Both the position numbers and the translations under genes were made by a program. Under the pieces are notes generated by a model. The model saw only the letters and a program-made list of their open reading frames with translations. It had not been told where the DNA came from and ran no database searches. This document shows, one piece after another, positions 49,120-62,592 of a stretch of DNA of 64,000 nucleotides. How positions within the stretch are numbered: the stretch's first letter is position 1; each line of letters begins with the position of its first letter. Source of the DNA: Dromaius novaehollandiae (lineage: Eukaryota > Chordata > Aves > Casuariiformes > Dromaiidae); contig NC_088117.1 in assembly GCF_036370855.1 (NCBI RefSeq), positions 6,200,001 to 6,264,000 of the forward strand. The letters run 5' to 3'.

Positions 49120-49250
49120 TAAATCTGCTGTCTGCACAGTTTCCATGTCTGTCTTTTTTGCTGTGAGCCTTAATTTATCCATTTGTAGAATGGGACATAC
49201 TACTGCTACTTTCCTTACCCAGTTGGTTTTAATTAAAAAATCTGTAAAAC
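49120..49250 (+). mobile_element. MIR-family SINE, 3' half
   Basis: GTGAGCCTTAATTTATCCAT, followed by TTGTAGAATGGGACATACTA and CTGCTACTTTCCTTACC, closely follows the MIR consensus order 'gagcctcagtttcctcatctgtaaaatggg..aataatacctacctca'. The upstream portion (TTTCCATGTCTGTCTT) is less clear. MIRs are tRNA-derived SINEs that were active before the amniote radiation, so strong decay is expected. It carries no active promoter that I can see. Confidence 0.7.
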
Positions 49251-50216
49251 CTCCTGTCTTTGAGAGCTTTAAGATTGGTATCCTAATGTCAGGGGCCCTC
49301 GTGACTGAAGGGAATGTCATTCAATTGTAAGAGCATTAATTTCCACGTGCTAAGATTCGATGGGCTATGCTGCATTAGCACGCAACACTCTCATTCGCAT
49401 TCAGCTGGAGACACGCGTGAGTCTCTGGATCTTCTGCATGTCCTCATCCTCAAGGAGGAAAGAGCATACTTTTCCTCCCTGATGCTTTCTGCTCAGTTAT
49501 GGCATTTATTCGGAGCCTTCCCTCCCTGAGGCTGTGGAGACTTGCTAAGCGCTCTAGCCTCATTACCAGAGCGCCACGGTGAAAATTCGCTCTCCATCTC
49601 TGCCTTTTGCCCAGGGTCTGTGACATCCTTCCATATCAAACAGGTGTAAAATGGGTACCAAATATGCGCAGTGAATGTTAAAAATCCTTGTCCCCAAAGG
49701 CAAACTCTGTAGTCACTAATCCCTGGGAGACTTCTGGGTTTTAAAATTGATATATATATTTCTTTTATTTTCTGTTATCCCTACTCCTTCTGAGCGTTTT
49801 GCCATGTATTTACTATCCATTCCCCCCCTTTCCCCTCTGCTTTCTCCCACCTCTGCACAGCCAGTGCCCTCAGCCGGCACCACTTTATCTGCTACCAGTG
49901 TAGTGCGTCCTGGAAAGAATTATAGCCCTGCCTTTCTCTCGACAGCCAGGTCATCTCTCAGTAACGTACAATAAGCTGTACTTGGGCCAAAGGAAATGGG
50001 TTTAGCCTGGCGGGTAATTAATTTTCTCAGGGTTCAGTTTCCCACACTGAAATTGGTCTCCGTCTGATCAATTAGAAGAACATTTTGCAAACGAAACTGA
50101 TTATGAATCATGGGTTTCAGTTCAGTTGTGGAAAACCTGATACATGGGTGTTGGAGCAAAACATAGAGGAAAGCTTCAGCCCATTTGTCGCAGCCGGCGC
50201 TGAGAAGTGAAAGCAG

Positions 50217-50262
50217 TTCACACACGCAGATGCGTACACACACACAAACATATGCATACACA
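50217..50262. repeat. AC-rich simple repeat
   Basis: Interrupted CA/AC dinucleotides (ACACACGCAG, ACACACACACAAACAT, GCATACACA). Degenerate microsatellite. Confidence 0.8.
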
Positions 50263-53200
50263 AATATCCTCACTCCCTCAAGGAGAAAAGGGTGCTGAGA
50301 TTGATCCAGGTCACAGCAAAGTTCTGAAAAAGGCCCTCAGATCTCCTGGTCAGCTTCTTCACAGGCCTAATGGTGTCCCGGAGGGAGCCGCCCCCACTCC
50401 TCTGAGCCCTGGCATAACTGAGCTCTGTCAGACCCTCTTCCCTTTTTTCCCTCAAGCCATGCAAAGCAAAAGAAGAGTTTTAGGACTGGGATCATTCCAA
50501 GATGCCCCTAACTCAGGTGTAATGGTTTTGGACAACCAATGGATGGTCCTTTAACAGCAGCATCACAGGAATAGCCTCAGAAAGCTGAGTGCCTCTAGGA
50601 GAGGTCTCTGTATCACAGTCAGCTTCTCCTTCCTGTTTTTTCTCTGCAGATAATAGTCACAGGAATTCTGACAGCCTTTTAAAACTGCAGTTTAGCTTTT
50701 AAGAGAACCACAGCATTTTTGTGTCATCCAAGAGCAAGCATACAGGATACACCTCACATTACAGAGGAGTAGGTACCAACTGCCCAGCCTAGGGAGGGAG
50801 AACGCTCTCCATCCTTCCTGCCATTCTCTGCCCCAAACACCCAGGCAGGGCTGTGTTTACTGCTGTTACTTGGTTCAGACAGAGGCCAGTTTAAAAAGAA
50901 CTGTTGCTACTGTTTCTTTAAAATATGCCCAACACTATTTAAAATGAAATAAATAACTTGCAGTTTTCAACTGTAATTTTGCTGAGAACCTTTTTTTTTC
51001 TCCTGAAAAAGCTGTGACACTAAACTTTGCAGTCATCTCAAGCCTTGAACAGTTTTTCATTTGTGTCAGATTAACCAAGTTAAAATTCCCTCTCACGGAC
51101 TTGGCATTTAGAGGTATTATACTAGAAGTAGCTTAATAACTTAAAAAAATGGCATTCCTCAGCACCATGCAAAGTAAACAAAGAAACACAGTTTCTCAAA
51201 GCAGAGCCCACTAAAGGGGACATGCTGCAGCTGGAGAGGGGGAGCAAGGCTGGGCCTTGCTGTAAACCAGCCTGCATATGAAAAATTCATTGCCTACGAG
51301 CGCGGGCAGTGATCTCGTCTGTTATTACATGCTAAACTGGGTCAAGCCCAGTTAGTGCTTGGACAAGACACTTTCTAGAAAAAGTAAATAAATAAAAAGA
51401 GGTGCTGCAGAAAATGGTACTCAGAGGATGAGAGTGTAGGATTTTATATAGTTCCCGTACTGGCATAGCCCAAAACCTTCCTGGGAAGCACGAAATGATG
51501 TGGCAACGATATAGCAGGTACTCCTTTTTTTTTCTTCCGTCTCCCCAACGTAGCCCGTTCACAGAGGGAGAACTGTTTTTGCACAGAAATGTCTTATTTT
51601 GTAGCTGAAATATATTTACTGTCTCCTAGACTGACCTTTATTCATGCGTAAGAGTGCACTTGGAAGGGAGAGAAGGGAGGTTTGTGATGCTTAACAGTTT
51701 CTGTAGGAGGAAACATCTCAACGCTGGGTCACACCTGAGACAGCTGTGTCACCAGCAGGTTTTATTCTTAATGAATGGAGTCTCATTGTGCCAGAGAAGC
51801 GGAACTGTTGATTGTGGCTTCTGGTAAGAAGTGTAATACTATTGTGTACCTTCAAACTGAGGATCAAGACCTAGAACCTGATGAAACACAAACCTGAGTA
51901 GTATGTTACTGGAAGCAAGTGCAGAGAATGGAGGACTGCTGCTTTTGCAGTAACCCCTGCTTCTGAGGAAACATATAAAAGATGCTGCTAAGGAAAGGGT
52001 GAAGATGAAGTTTCCTAACTGAGGAATCAAACCTGAAATAGTATTCTGGCACCAGGCTCTCAGATGTGTTGCTTTTAAGATGCAGTGGAAAACTGATGTC
52101 CTGACCTCTTGTGGTCACTAGATATACACTGCCAGATTTTCCAAGCGTGTGACTGTTTTCTACATACCATCTCCTTCCTAAATTTTGATTTGTTTTACTG
52201 AATAATGTCATCTCTAGAATTCCCTTCACAATTTCACCAGGGCAGGAACTTACTCTGTGTTCCTAATTCTTTTGTAGAAGGTACAATGTGACATCGTTGG
52301 AGTTTCCACCCCCTGACAAATGCCAGAGTACTGTGCAATATTGGCCATAGACAATGAAATATCACAAAATCTGTTGTTCTGCATAGCTACTTTCAAGCAC
52401 ACCTTGGAAGCAGGATTGCTAGGCTATGTGAAGTGATCCCTGAATGTAATTTGACAATCAATGTTCACAAGTAACAACAAGATCTTTTAGAATGACAAGA
52501 TGCAGGGTAACTGTAAGAGTTTATTTTTATCATTGCCTTGAAATGTTTCAGGACATATTCAGCAAAGAAATCGTCCTTGAAGAGCTAACATAAGTAGTAG
52601 GGCGAAGTATCTTTTGCATGGGTGTTGGCGGTCTAAATTATGCAAGATTCAAGTATCTAACATTTCTTATGGTTACTGTCTGTGTCTAGTGAGTTTTGCT
52701 GTAAAGAAATGATGGGTTTTGAGCCAACCATCTGGCATGACCACATGGGAAACCAGACTATGAATCACACCTCTGCAGGCTGGAGTCTGATGCTGAGAAC
52801 ATTAAGGACCTGACTGTAGGGCTGAAAAAACATCATTCTTTTCTATCTTTGCTGGTGCTGTTGAGGAACTACAGATATGAATATGGTCCAGTATGATGAC
52901 CACTGACATTTAAGAAGAGGCTGAGAGCTTTGGTGAGGAATAGTTTGTATTGCCGGAAGGGTTTTAAAGACCGGGGGGGAGGCACGGTCTTTCGGATTGG
53001 CTTCTGGTTCTTATCTGAAATCGTATCTCCTGTGGACAACTTGATCAGCAAGGTTAGATGAGATTTTCTTGATTCCATAGAACTATAGGATTAACTTTGT
53101 GTGAAGACATGAGCTAGGGAGAATGAGTGCATTCATGTGGGTGTTTACTTGGTATTCTTTTTTCCGTAAAACCAAAAACTTGGTGTTTTCTATGACCATG

Positions 53201-55692
53201 ATACAGTCTGGATACAACTCAAGCTTCTTTCCTTCATCCTGCTCTGATAATGCCCCCTCTCTCATGACCGTTGGCATAAGCTGTGATTCCAGTCCTGTGC
53301 TCCTTAGGCCTTTCAAATTCAGAGAATGAATGGGATGCTTCAGAAGATGTCAGCTATTTGAGTAAGATACTTGTCTGGATGAGACTGCTGAATGACTTAG
53401 CTAATGCAGCTTGGGTTGAGAGGTCATTGGTAACTAAGAATCCACTCAGCAGTTTATAGGCAGCTAAGTGGGGAAATGCGAGGCAGAGTGAAGCAATCAC
53501 ACTGGTTCCAACCAGTGAACACATTTCCTGCTGTGTACTGAACTAACTGAAGCCGATGGCATTTCACTTCGGGAAGGCCAGCTAAGAGAGAGAATGATAG
53601 TAATGGAGTTTCGTGGTCATAAAGGTCCATGTTGCTGCTGTGAGGTCATCACGGTATGAGGCACAAACGCTGTAAATGAGGGAAGAAGAGACAATTTCAT
53701 ACCATAGTGCATTATGCACAAACAGTAAACAGATACTTACCCTCTGAATGTTTTTGTCTGAGATGGGGAATAAAGCAAAAATAGTGTGCAAGACAGGAGC
53801 AGAAGCCTGTCTCTCCTTTAACAATGTGCACTGGACCATGTTCAAAATGGCCACTTGGCAACAATTTTCTTAGAGGGAAAATGATGTGGAGTGCAGAAAA
53901 TAAGGGCCCAATCGTGACAGAGGAGGCAGAGTTGAGCCAGCATGTTGTTTTTGTTCAGTTCTGTTCCCGAAGTCGATCCAGGCTGGTTTTGCTGCAAGCC
54001 AGTCATGCTTGGATAGTCCAGTTTGCTTTGAGAACCTAACGTTTTACAAATGGCAAAGGGTCGCATGGTAGGGACAGGCCTGCAGCGCACAACAGCCGTC
54101 AGGGACGGACCTTAACCCCCATCTCCTCCTTCCCTGCTAGAGGGTTGGACACTGGTTTTGTTCCTAGGGAAGAACTGCAACTCCTTTCCAGGAGGTCAAA
54201 GTCTGCTAAGTGGCCTGATGAGTTAGAGGCCTGGTGCAATGTCCATGCTGTGCTGAGGAAGTAAGGAAAAGTCCAAGTCTTTTAGTCCTCCAAACAAGAA
54301 ACAAAAGGACAGTAAAATGTCCACAAAACAAGGAACTGTCCTAGACATATGGCTTCCATGTAATCTAGTCAAGGTATCCCTTGCTTATTTGGCTTCTAGT
54401 ATTTCTCCAGGTTAGAGACTGACACAAGCTGTATACAAATTGACTTCCATGCTATGGCTGGAAACTCTCAGGAAGTTTTTGCAGCTTTTCCATCACATGG
54501 GCAGCATTTAAATTCAGTAGGTGGAATTCAGGGTTGTGTAAAGCTTTCTCTCGTCTCATGTTTTTCCATAAGCACTTGCACTGCAAACCAGCCGAGGTAG
54601 GAACTGTCTTATTGTCGTATGGTTTTATTAGCTGCAGATTTGATGGTAAAGTTTACAGAGGGTAGAGGGGGAAATACAAAAGAAACCCATTTCAGTTGCC
54701 AGGACACCATGGTGATTTGGCATCCTCCTCATCATGTGACACGATGCAGGAACAAATGAGATGAGGTTGGGAATGCAATCCATTAATGCCCCTCACCCGC
54801 CAGTAAATCCACACCAGCTTCTGTGGTTCTTGCACAGTGGGGAGTGACTCCTGACCAGGGCCTCTGGGTGATATATCAATGCAGGAATGGAATAATTTCC
54901 AGAATGGTTACCTCTTTTCCAATCTGTGGTCAGATAACATCCCTGTGGCAACTATTGCAATTGCCTATGTGGAAAAGTAATGTTCAGAAAGTAATTTAAT
55001 GTAATGGATTGTTTAGCTTCCTTTTAATTAAATGTAGCAGCTGGAAACAAGGAGAAGACAGCTTTGTATCACCAACCAGTTCTCTAATTGCAGGCATTCT
55101 CCACAGACCCGACTTCGTGTACTGCACTTTCAGCCCAAGTTTAAAACCTGTTAGTATTGCTCAAACACCCCAAAACAGCGGTATTTTTTTTCTACCTTTC
55201 ATGAAATACTGACAGGGTTGGTTTTTTTTCTCCTTTGTTCTTCTATTTATCTCTCTCCCCAAAATTCAAACTGTTGATGAGAAATCTATGTCAAATTATC
55301 TCAAGCAGCTCTAGAAGTCCTGTGGCTGAGAAGTCCTGTGGGCACGTTAGGGAGGACAGTGCTAAAGTTCCTTGGGAGACTGTCCTTTTCAAATGACTAA
55401 ATGAAGAGTTTCAACTGTCTGTTCCCACCAAATGATTCCGGCTTTCTGAAGATGACTGAACACATTGACGGGCCTTTCAGCAGAGCCCCTTTCACGTTAG
55501 CACAAAAGACTCCTTGTAGGTCGTATCAATACAATTGTGACTCAGATGGCCATTGCAGTGATAATGTTGTCGGGCACGGGCACATATCTGAGAGTAATAG
55601 TGACTTCAAAGCAAGAGCATTTAATGTCATCATTTGCTCCATAATTTTGAAATGGAGGGGGGTGGCAAAGGTATCAGCTGAAACAACTGGGC

Positions 55693-55704
55693 GGGGGGGG
55701 GGGG
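55693..55704. repeat. Poly-G run, 12 bp
   Basis: Twelve G preceded by GGGC. Simple homopolymer with possible G-quadruplex character. Confidence 0.9.
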
Positions 55705-58700
55705 TTCAGTGTGAAAGGGTCAGAATTCAGCCGGATTATAAGGGCAGGATAACTAGGATGTTGAATGTGCTTATTCTCCCTGTTGTGTATAGAGTGACTA
55801 GCCCAGGGTGGCTAGCTCAGATGTAGGCATCCACATGGCAGATGTCTAAAGGAAGGTGACATAAATCCACCCTATGTGAGCCAGCTTCCTCTGCAATGAA
55901 TTGCCTGGCTTTATTGATTTCCTTTTTACTATTTGCTCTCCCTTCTTTCCTTTCCATTTCAGAAAGGCTTTTTGTGTACATGTATAGGGAATAGTTTTTG
56001 TGATATTTCTCTCAAAAAGCTTGATACAAGGGGACCGCTGGAGGGAGGAGATATCCTCTTGGTTTGCCCCTGTAACTGGCTAGTTGCCCAGTGGCCATGG
56101 CCAGGGGCCCAGTAGGTCAGATTAGACCCTAGCACAAGTGTGCCTGCGGCCATGGAGAGCAGCTCACACTTCTGTTCCTGTCTGGATCCCCATGAATTTA
56201 CTGCTGGCTTCGCACAAGGCTAAAGACAGGTTTGGAAGCAACATCTGTATTTAATGGGAAGCTGGGCCAAGATGCTGAGAGTTTGCCAAACAGCCCTTTG
56301 GCCGGTGCGTAAATCTATACCTCTTGCAAAGTGAAAAAAGCAATAAGGAAGAGACAATGCTGACTTGCAGATTTATAAAAAAGGCTTTTAAGATCTCTAG
56401 CGGGGTAACTTTCAACTGCTAAATATACTCAAGGAGAAATACAGAGCCAGATCATTTCTTTCTTCAGTCTCACTGTGGTGCTTTATATTTTTCCTCCTGA
56501 GAGGAGAAGGGAGTGTTGGAATTGGCAGGAGAAGACTGGGGAGAACAGTGGGCTTAGTCTATTTGTTGCTGCCTTCACCAGGTGCCTCATCAAGGCTTTT
56601 TCCAGTTCTTTTATCCTGATCTCCAGGGAAAAAGAATGGGCATGAGAAGATGAGAAGGGAAAGCGAGAGCTTTCGGTGTGTGGAGAGGATGGGTGATGGT
56701 GGCTAGGGAAAAGGGGGAACAGGCAAGTAGTAAATGAGTTTGTGTTCCTGGCTGCTGAGTAGCCCCAGGGGGTTCCCAGCAAGTCTGCCGCTTTTTTATT
56801 GGAGTTTTGTGCCAGAGTTATAAACCCTTTAAATGAGTCTAGATCATTAGGGAAGCTTGGCTGATCACTGATGAAAAAATATAACAATTAAAACAAAGGG
56901 CTGGAAGAGGGAAGCAGGGGGAGAGGGAGCTGGGGGTGAGCGATTTTAATACTTAATAACAAATACTAATAATGGTGCTGAGTCGGGGACTAATTAAAAG
57001 TTTCTAAAAAGAGAGAGAGGAAGAAAGCGGAATTTATCTGGAGGGTTTTGTCTGGCAGCTTCCATGAGTGCCTGAATAAAACACCCAGGCTAGAAGCATG
57101 GGACAACATGTTGGGAGCTGAGCAAAGCTCTGGAGATAAATGGATGTGAGCCGTGGTGGAGGAGGGCTCGGCAGAGCAGCCTGGCTCCTCTCCACAGCTG
57201 CGTGTTTTAATGCCTGCCCCACTGTCTGGAGCTACAGCTGTTCTGCTCTGTGGAGAGAAGGGGCTGGGGGGCAGCAGGGGAAGGAGTTTAAAGCGCAGAG
57301 AGAGCAAAATCCTACTCTAAAAATGGGGCTGTTGGGGGGGGAAGATCTGAATGTCTATAACCTAGGTCTGGAAACAGTCCATGCAATGACTCCTCAGTGA
57401 CAGAGTCATGGCAGAAGGATCCACCAAGGACTGCCAAGTGCAAAGGGACTCAGGGAGTCACTGCCCCACGATTTTCCAGAGGCTGGAAGATTGTTCGGGG
57501 GAAGAATCGCTATATACTTGCTTTTCTCCTGTATTCTTATTAACTATTGGCTGGTGACAGAATATTAGGTGAGGTGGATTCCTATGGCTGTTCCTGTGAC
57601 AGCTGGGCCTCCTGTCAGTGCTGCCTTCAGGCACGCTTCTTCCCCTGCAAGCAGAAATGTCCACAAAAGCAGTAGTCTCACAGGTCTAAGCTCCAGCTGT
57701 GTCCTGGGGGTTGGGAGAGAGAAAAGCAGAGATCACCGAAGAAGTAACTATCATGTTTCACTAACTAGTGCAGCAGCTGCAGGAGGGAGTGTTCAGACTG
57801 GAGCAGGTATCATGTCAGGTCGTTTGCGTGCGGTTTCAGCTAAGCCATTAGCTAAGAACCACCCCTGCCATCTTGCTAGTTACATCCCTCTGGATAAAAA
57901 AAACTGCCTGTGAGCGAATACCAGCTTCAAACACGAGGCCCCTTCCAGCACCGAGCTCCTTTCAGTTTCTCATCTGTGCAGGCAGCTCTTAAGTTTTAAT
58001 TATGGTTGCTTTTTTGCTGTTCTTTATCTTAATTAAGTCTAACTTGCTGACTATTTCAAGGGAGCTTATGTCCTGGAAATGCCTTCCTGACCCAGGTTCT
58101 GAATTGTACAGGGAGAGAGATGAAAGCCGTCGTCCCTGGATGTGCCAAGCAGCTTAGTCCTTCAGGCAGCAGAAACACAAAAAACAATCGCAGTAGGGGA
58201 CTGGATGTGCAGTGGGACCAGGGAAAGGCTTAGCCGAAACGGGACCATCCACCTGTAAAGAGCACAGAGCAAGAAAGCCAAGGGCTGGGTACCTGGCAGG
58301 TAGAGCAGATTTCCTGGAAAACTCACCTGTGTTATGCTGTTTGGGGGTCTGACTTTTTTCCTTTCTTCCGTAATGCAGTACCAGACAAATTCAGACATAC
58401 AACGCAAACACCAGCAGAGCCCCCCGGGTCCCTGGACATGCAGCCTGCAAAACCCACAGTCAGCACAGGTAGCTTTGTCCCTGACATTGCCTGCTGGGCT
58501 GCAGGCGTTATTCTCCCTTGCGGGGACATTTGGATGGCCCTCCTGGCTTGAGTGGACATCTTAGCTTGTCTTTTAATCTCTGCTGTTCTTCTGTACATAG
58601 CAGCTTTGCTACAGCTCTCTGCTTTGTTTTATTTTAGCCCCATGGAAGAGGAGCTAAGATGGCTTGCAGAGGGCCTACGTGCTATATTGCTTGAGAACTC

Positions 58701-60438
58701 TATCTTGGCCTGATATAGCTCTATAACGGCCAGCAGCAAGTTTTGTTATTCTACGCCAGGGTTGTATCTGTCTATAAATACTTCTATTTCAGCAGTCTCT
58801 CTCCAACGTGACAGATTTGCTATGAGGAACCTGGCAGCAAAGATTTTTTTTCTCTCTCTCTGACAAATGTATAAAATGTATTAGGTTTTCATGTTCTAAT
58901 TTATGATATAATAAACTCCTCTGTGCCCTGGCCTCTTACAGAGATTGAAAGTGAAGTGCTCCACTTGCCTGCTTCCGTTAAACCCTACCAAACTGCTGTT
59001 GCTGGGAAGAAGGGGTTGGAAAGACGTGGAATTGGAGGAGGAAAGGCGAAAGGGGAAGTAGCGGAAGAGAGACAGTTGGGGCAGAAGGGGAACCTGGATA
59101 ATATTCTGTGATTTAGTTTCTTAGTTCACTGGGCATCATATGTCTGCCCCTGGTATTTACGCTGCTCTGCTGTTGCTTTATTGCTCCTGGTGCTTCATAC
59201 TTTGTGGAAGAGCTTCTCCAGGTGACTGAGCAGTGCCCACGCTTAGACCCTTGAGGAAAGAGTAACATAAAATGCAAGAAGGAAGTGGGGTTGGACATCT
59301 TCATTCAGAATGAAGGGAAAGGAGGGCAGGAGGTAGAATATGGGAAGAAACAAGAATTAGGTTTCACATGCAGTGATGAATTTATTTGACAAAATCACTT
59401 AAAGAAAAAGAAAAATTCAATCCTCTGTCCAGAGGACCAGCCTCAGCATTTGTGTACACACTTGGCACCATTGCTACTCTGAGTGCAACTGTGATCCCCA
59501 AACTGAAGCTAGCAGTCAGACCTGCTTATTCTCGAACCACAACTCTGCTTTTCTTCCTAACCATTTCCTCCTGTTTGCTTTAAACTTCATCTGAAATACA
59601 GGGCAGGGCCCTTTTCTTTTTTTATCAGGCTGCAAGTTCTTAAAAAAATTTGTTCATTTAACCAAATGGGTATTGCTGTTTTTTCCCCTTCCTTCTGAAT
59701 AAATGATTGGCCTGCATGCAATTTTTTTCCGAAGTAAACATATTTGGTTCTAATATTTCATTATTTTTATTGGCAAGAGTGGGTTATGGTTTTATAGATG
59801 ACCTATGAATCCATGATGTGCATGTATTCTCATACCATAGAAGGCTTCTGTATGGTGTACATCTGATGTCCTCATGAGGCTGAGAAGTCAGATAAAAATT
59901 TGAGAGAAACTGGAGCCTTCCAAGGACATAAACAGCAAACCAAAATGGGAAAGGAAATTCAGTGATATATATATGTATTTCCTGTATATGATTCCTGTAA
60001 TCTCCCTCACACCACCACCACTACCTGCCAAGCCGCACCGTGATGTGTTCCTCCTCTGCGACTCTGATGAGAGTCAGAGCTCACAAGAGGCAATTTCATT
60101 CTCCAGCCTGACATGTGAATCCACTGGGAGCTTTATGACCCATAATAGCAACACTGGTGAAGTAGCTTTCTGAAATCCCAGCCTGGATGAGGATCCTGTC
60201 CCATTCAAAACTGCCCCACGGTTACTGCAGTGCAGAAACTGAGTGCAAATAGCAGGACAGTCAAAGTTGTGATACTCATTTGCTAAGTGAAACTGCACCC
60301 CCCTAAGGCGATCGTATTATTTTCTAATGCTGCACAGGTGCTTAAAACTATGCCCTGCTCTTTTTCCATCATATGAACAAACAACAAGGCGTAGTTGTCA
60401 TCACCAGGCCTCATGGGGACAGGGGGCTGTCAGTCCCT

Positions 60439-60700
60439 GGGACAGATTTGCTGTAGGATTATCTCAGGTAAAGGACACAGTAAATGTGTCTGTAATGCTT
60501 TGGGATGGATTTGCTGCAGGATTTGCGCAGGCAGGTGATACGGGTTCATATGTGTAGGGTCCCAGTGATTGATTTGCTATAGGATTTGCCTGGAGGTGAC
60601 GTGAAGTGGAGCCTGTCAGGATATTTCTTACAAGACGTGACGCTGATTCAGTTTCTGAGGCCTGGGGAGCAGTCTCGTTGTAGGATTTGCTTGGGTGGGA
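60439..60700. repeat. 63-bp minisatellite, three regular and two irregular copies
   Basis: The core GATTTGCTGTAGGATT recurs with exact 63-bp period: TAGGATT or its equivalent at 60,454, 60,517 and 60,580. A shortened copy is near 60,616 and a diverged one near 60,681. Because 63 is a multiple of three, a reading frame across the first two copies shows a 21-residue repeat (WDRFAVG / WDGFAAG). The third copy carries a stop in that frame, so coding is unlikely. Confidence 0.8.
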
Positions 60701-60962
60701 CAACGGTGCATCTAAAACTATGTAAGCCCACAAATACAAGCCTGAGGCTAATGATTGGTGTAGGAGTTTTCTAGGAGAGAAATTAAGGCTCACAGAGCAA
60801 AACCAGCAAGTGTGGTATGCGTTACCCCAGCACGTGTTCTTGAATCAAGATGACTTGTTGCTTATAGAGTTTCTTGTGATCATCAAGGCAGCTGAAAGTC
60901 TGGCTTGAGTAATTAAAATGCTAATTGGAAATTCACCATTCATCAGAGGAAATAGCAATGAG

Positions 60963-61017
60963 TTTCTTTCCTTCTTTCTTTTTTCTTTCTTTTTTTTTTT
61001 TCCTCCAGCATTTTCTG
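60963..61017. repeat. Pyrimidine-rich (TTTC)n tract with T12
   Basis: TTTCTTTC-type words lead into a T run, then TCCTCCAG. The TTTTTTTTTTTTCCTCCAG end also resembles a splice acceptor, but no downstream exon is supported. Confidence 0.8.
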
Positions 61018-62533
61018 TCTTGTGGTGGCAGATGTTGGGGTTGTGAATTCATTGTCTGCCAGAGACACAGCAAAATCCTCTTTCCAAACTAGTTTTCTGT
61101 ATTTTTGTTGATTGTCTGCTTAAATTAACCTTCTCTAATGAGATGAAAATACGCAGGGTATGTCTGTAATTTACTGTCTGTGAAATTAGTTAGTACGGTT
61201 ATAATACATTCTGGTGGGTGACAGGGATTAGAGAGCTCTGTGAGTACCCAGGTAGAAGAGGAGGTGATGTGTATCTTTAATACATGGTTCTTAATGATGT
61301 GGGGGATTATCCTGTCTGCATATGTGCACACAAACACACATACACATACTTACTTACACTTACAGGACCGTTAGAAGACGCTGTGCCTGAGCTTGCACTG
61401 TCTTCTGAGCTGGCATTTACACCAGTGCAAAGTGAGTATAATATGGATGTAAAGTGGTGCCTCATCACCCAGTTTATATCCATCCTTCAGAGATGTAAGT
61501 GATCAAAGAAGCATCAGGGAATCGGCATATGCCAAAGTGATGCTTGCATGTTTAACATACAACATCTTGGCTTGCTGCCAAGGCACCTTCCAAACAAAAG
61601 CAAAATGTCTTTGGGATGAAGGACTCAAGGAGATGCATTGGGTCTTTGAGTAGCTGCCCCTTCAGTGTCCCCCTTGCTTAGTGTTATTGGGGAACGAGAC
61701 TACATTTCTCTGGCAAGAAATGGCTTTTGCAGTAAGGTTTTCTGTTGCTGTACTGAATTTGGCTGTGGGCATGCCTGTCACTGTCCTCTGCTGCAGCACA
61801 TGAGACTCATAAAAATTGTACTGATTGCCTTAAAGCCTTGCAGACTTCCAAAGAAGGTGTCTGGTCAAAAGGATTTGTCTGAAATTTCTCAGTTGTCCCA
61901 CAAAAGAGCATTTGGCTGAAATCCTCAAAGAAAGGCTGATGACTTCTAATAAAAAAGTTTAAGCTTCAGTTTTGGATTTTTCTTCCCCTCTATCTTGCCT
62001 CTCCCCTATGTCTCCAAGGCTCACACTTCAAATATTTGGATCGAAACTTCAGATTTCAATTCTCTGGCTCGGTAAGATTGTGATGTTTGAGTTATCTCTG
62101 GCTCAGGTACAAATCAATGTGCAAACAAACAAACAAAAGCTCCCTCTTGAGACGCCACACTAAGACTTTACCTAGCGCAAAATGACGCAGTCCCCTGGGG
62201 AGCATAAAATGGCCACGCAGTTGTGCTGCTTTGCTTGGTTTCTAAACTGAGTGAGTGAGATCAGATAATTGCAGGGCTGCCAACCTACTGTATTTTAGGG
62301 CTAATTTATGGTAATAGGTGTTCGAAACACCCTCAACCCCCAAGACGTTCGTACACCTCCATTTTCTTTAAAAAAAAACTTCCTGTGTTTTCATGCTGAG
62401 CAGATAATCTGGATATTGTGTCTCAGATTCAACTTGGAGGCCGTAACAGAAAGATGAATAAAAACCTTCCCCTCCTCCTGACAACTTCTCCCGGGTTTGG
62501 GGGATGTTGTGAGAATGGATTTGTGCCTGTGGA

Positions 62534-62592
62534 ACCCGCTGGGGACTCGGCGCCCGCGCGTTCGTGGACATGCCGAGCATGTTGCGGTTATA
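62534..62592. promoter_or_regulatory. Isolated CpG micro-cluster
   Basis: About nine CpGs in 60 bp (CCCGCTGG, CTCGGCGCCCGCGCGTTCG, CCGAGC, TGCGG) surrounded by CpG-poor AT-rich DNA. It may be an enhancer or insulator site kept free of methylation, or an exon fragment. The frame through it (62,418-62,639, +) shows no known domain. Confidence 0.35.

Larger units (their letters stand above)
49251..60430. other. Non-coding sequence, no gene seen
   Basis: An AC-rich patch lies at about 50,217-50,262 and a G12 run at 55,693-55,704. Frames 55,401-55,826 (+), 56,483-56,887 (-) and 57,569-57,913 (+) are unrecognised and overlap others. A weak resemblance to a CR1 3' end occurs around 52,900-53,100 (TTTAAGAAGAGGCTGAGAG and a terminal GATTCCATAGAACTATAGGA) but is not firm. 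Homology search would be needed to find short exons. Confidence 0.55.

Noticed and set aside
52880..53100. Possible additional CR1 3' end
   Set aside because: Only scattered word similarity, and the short terminal repeats typical of CR1 are not clear; left out of the mobile element list.
55401..55826. 141-codon open frame, plus strand
   Set aside because: Crosses a G12 homopolymer, no family similarity recognised.
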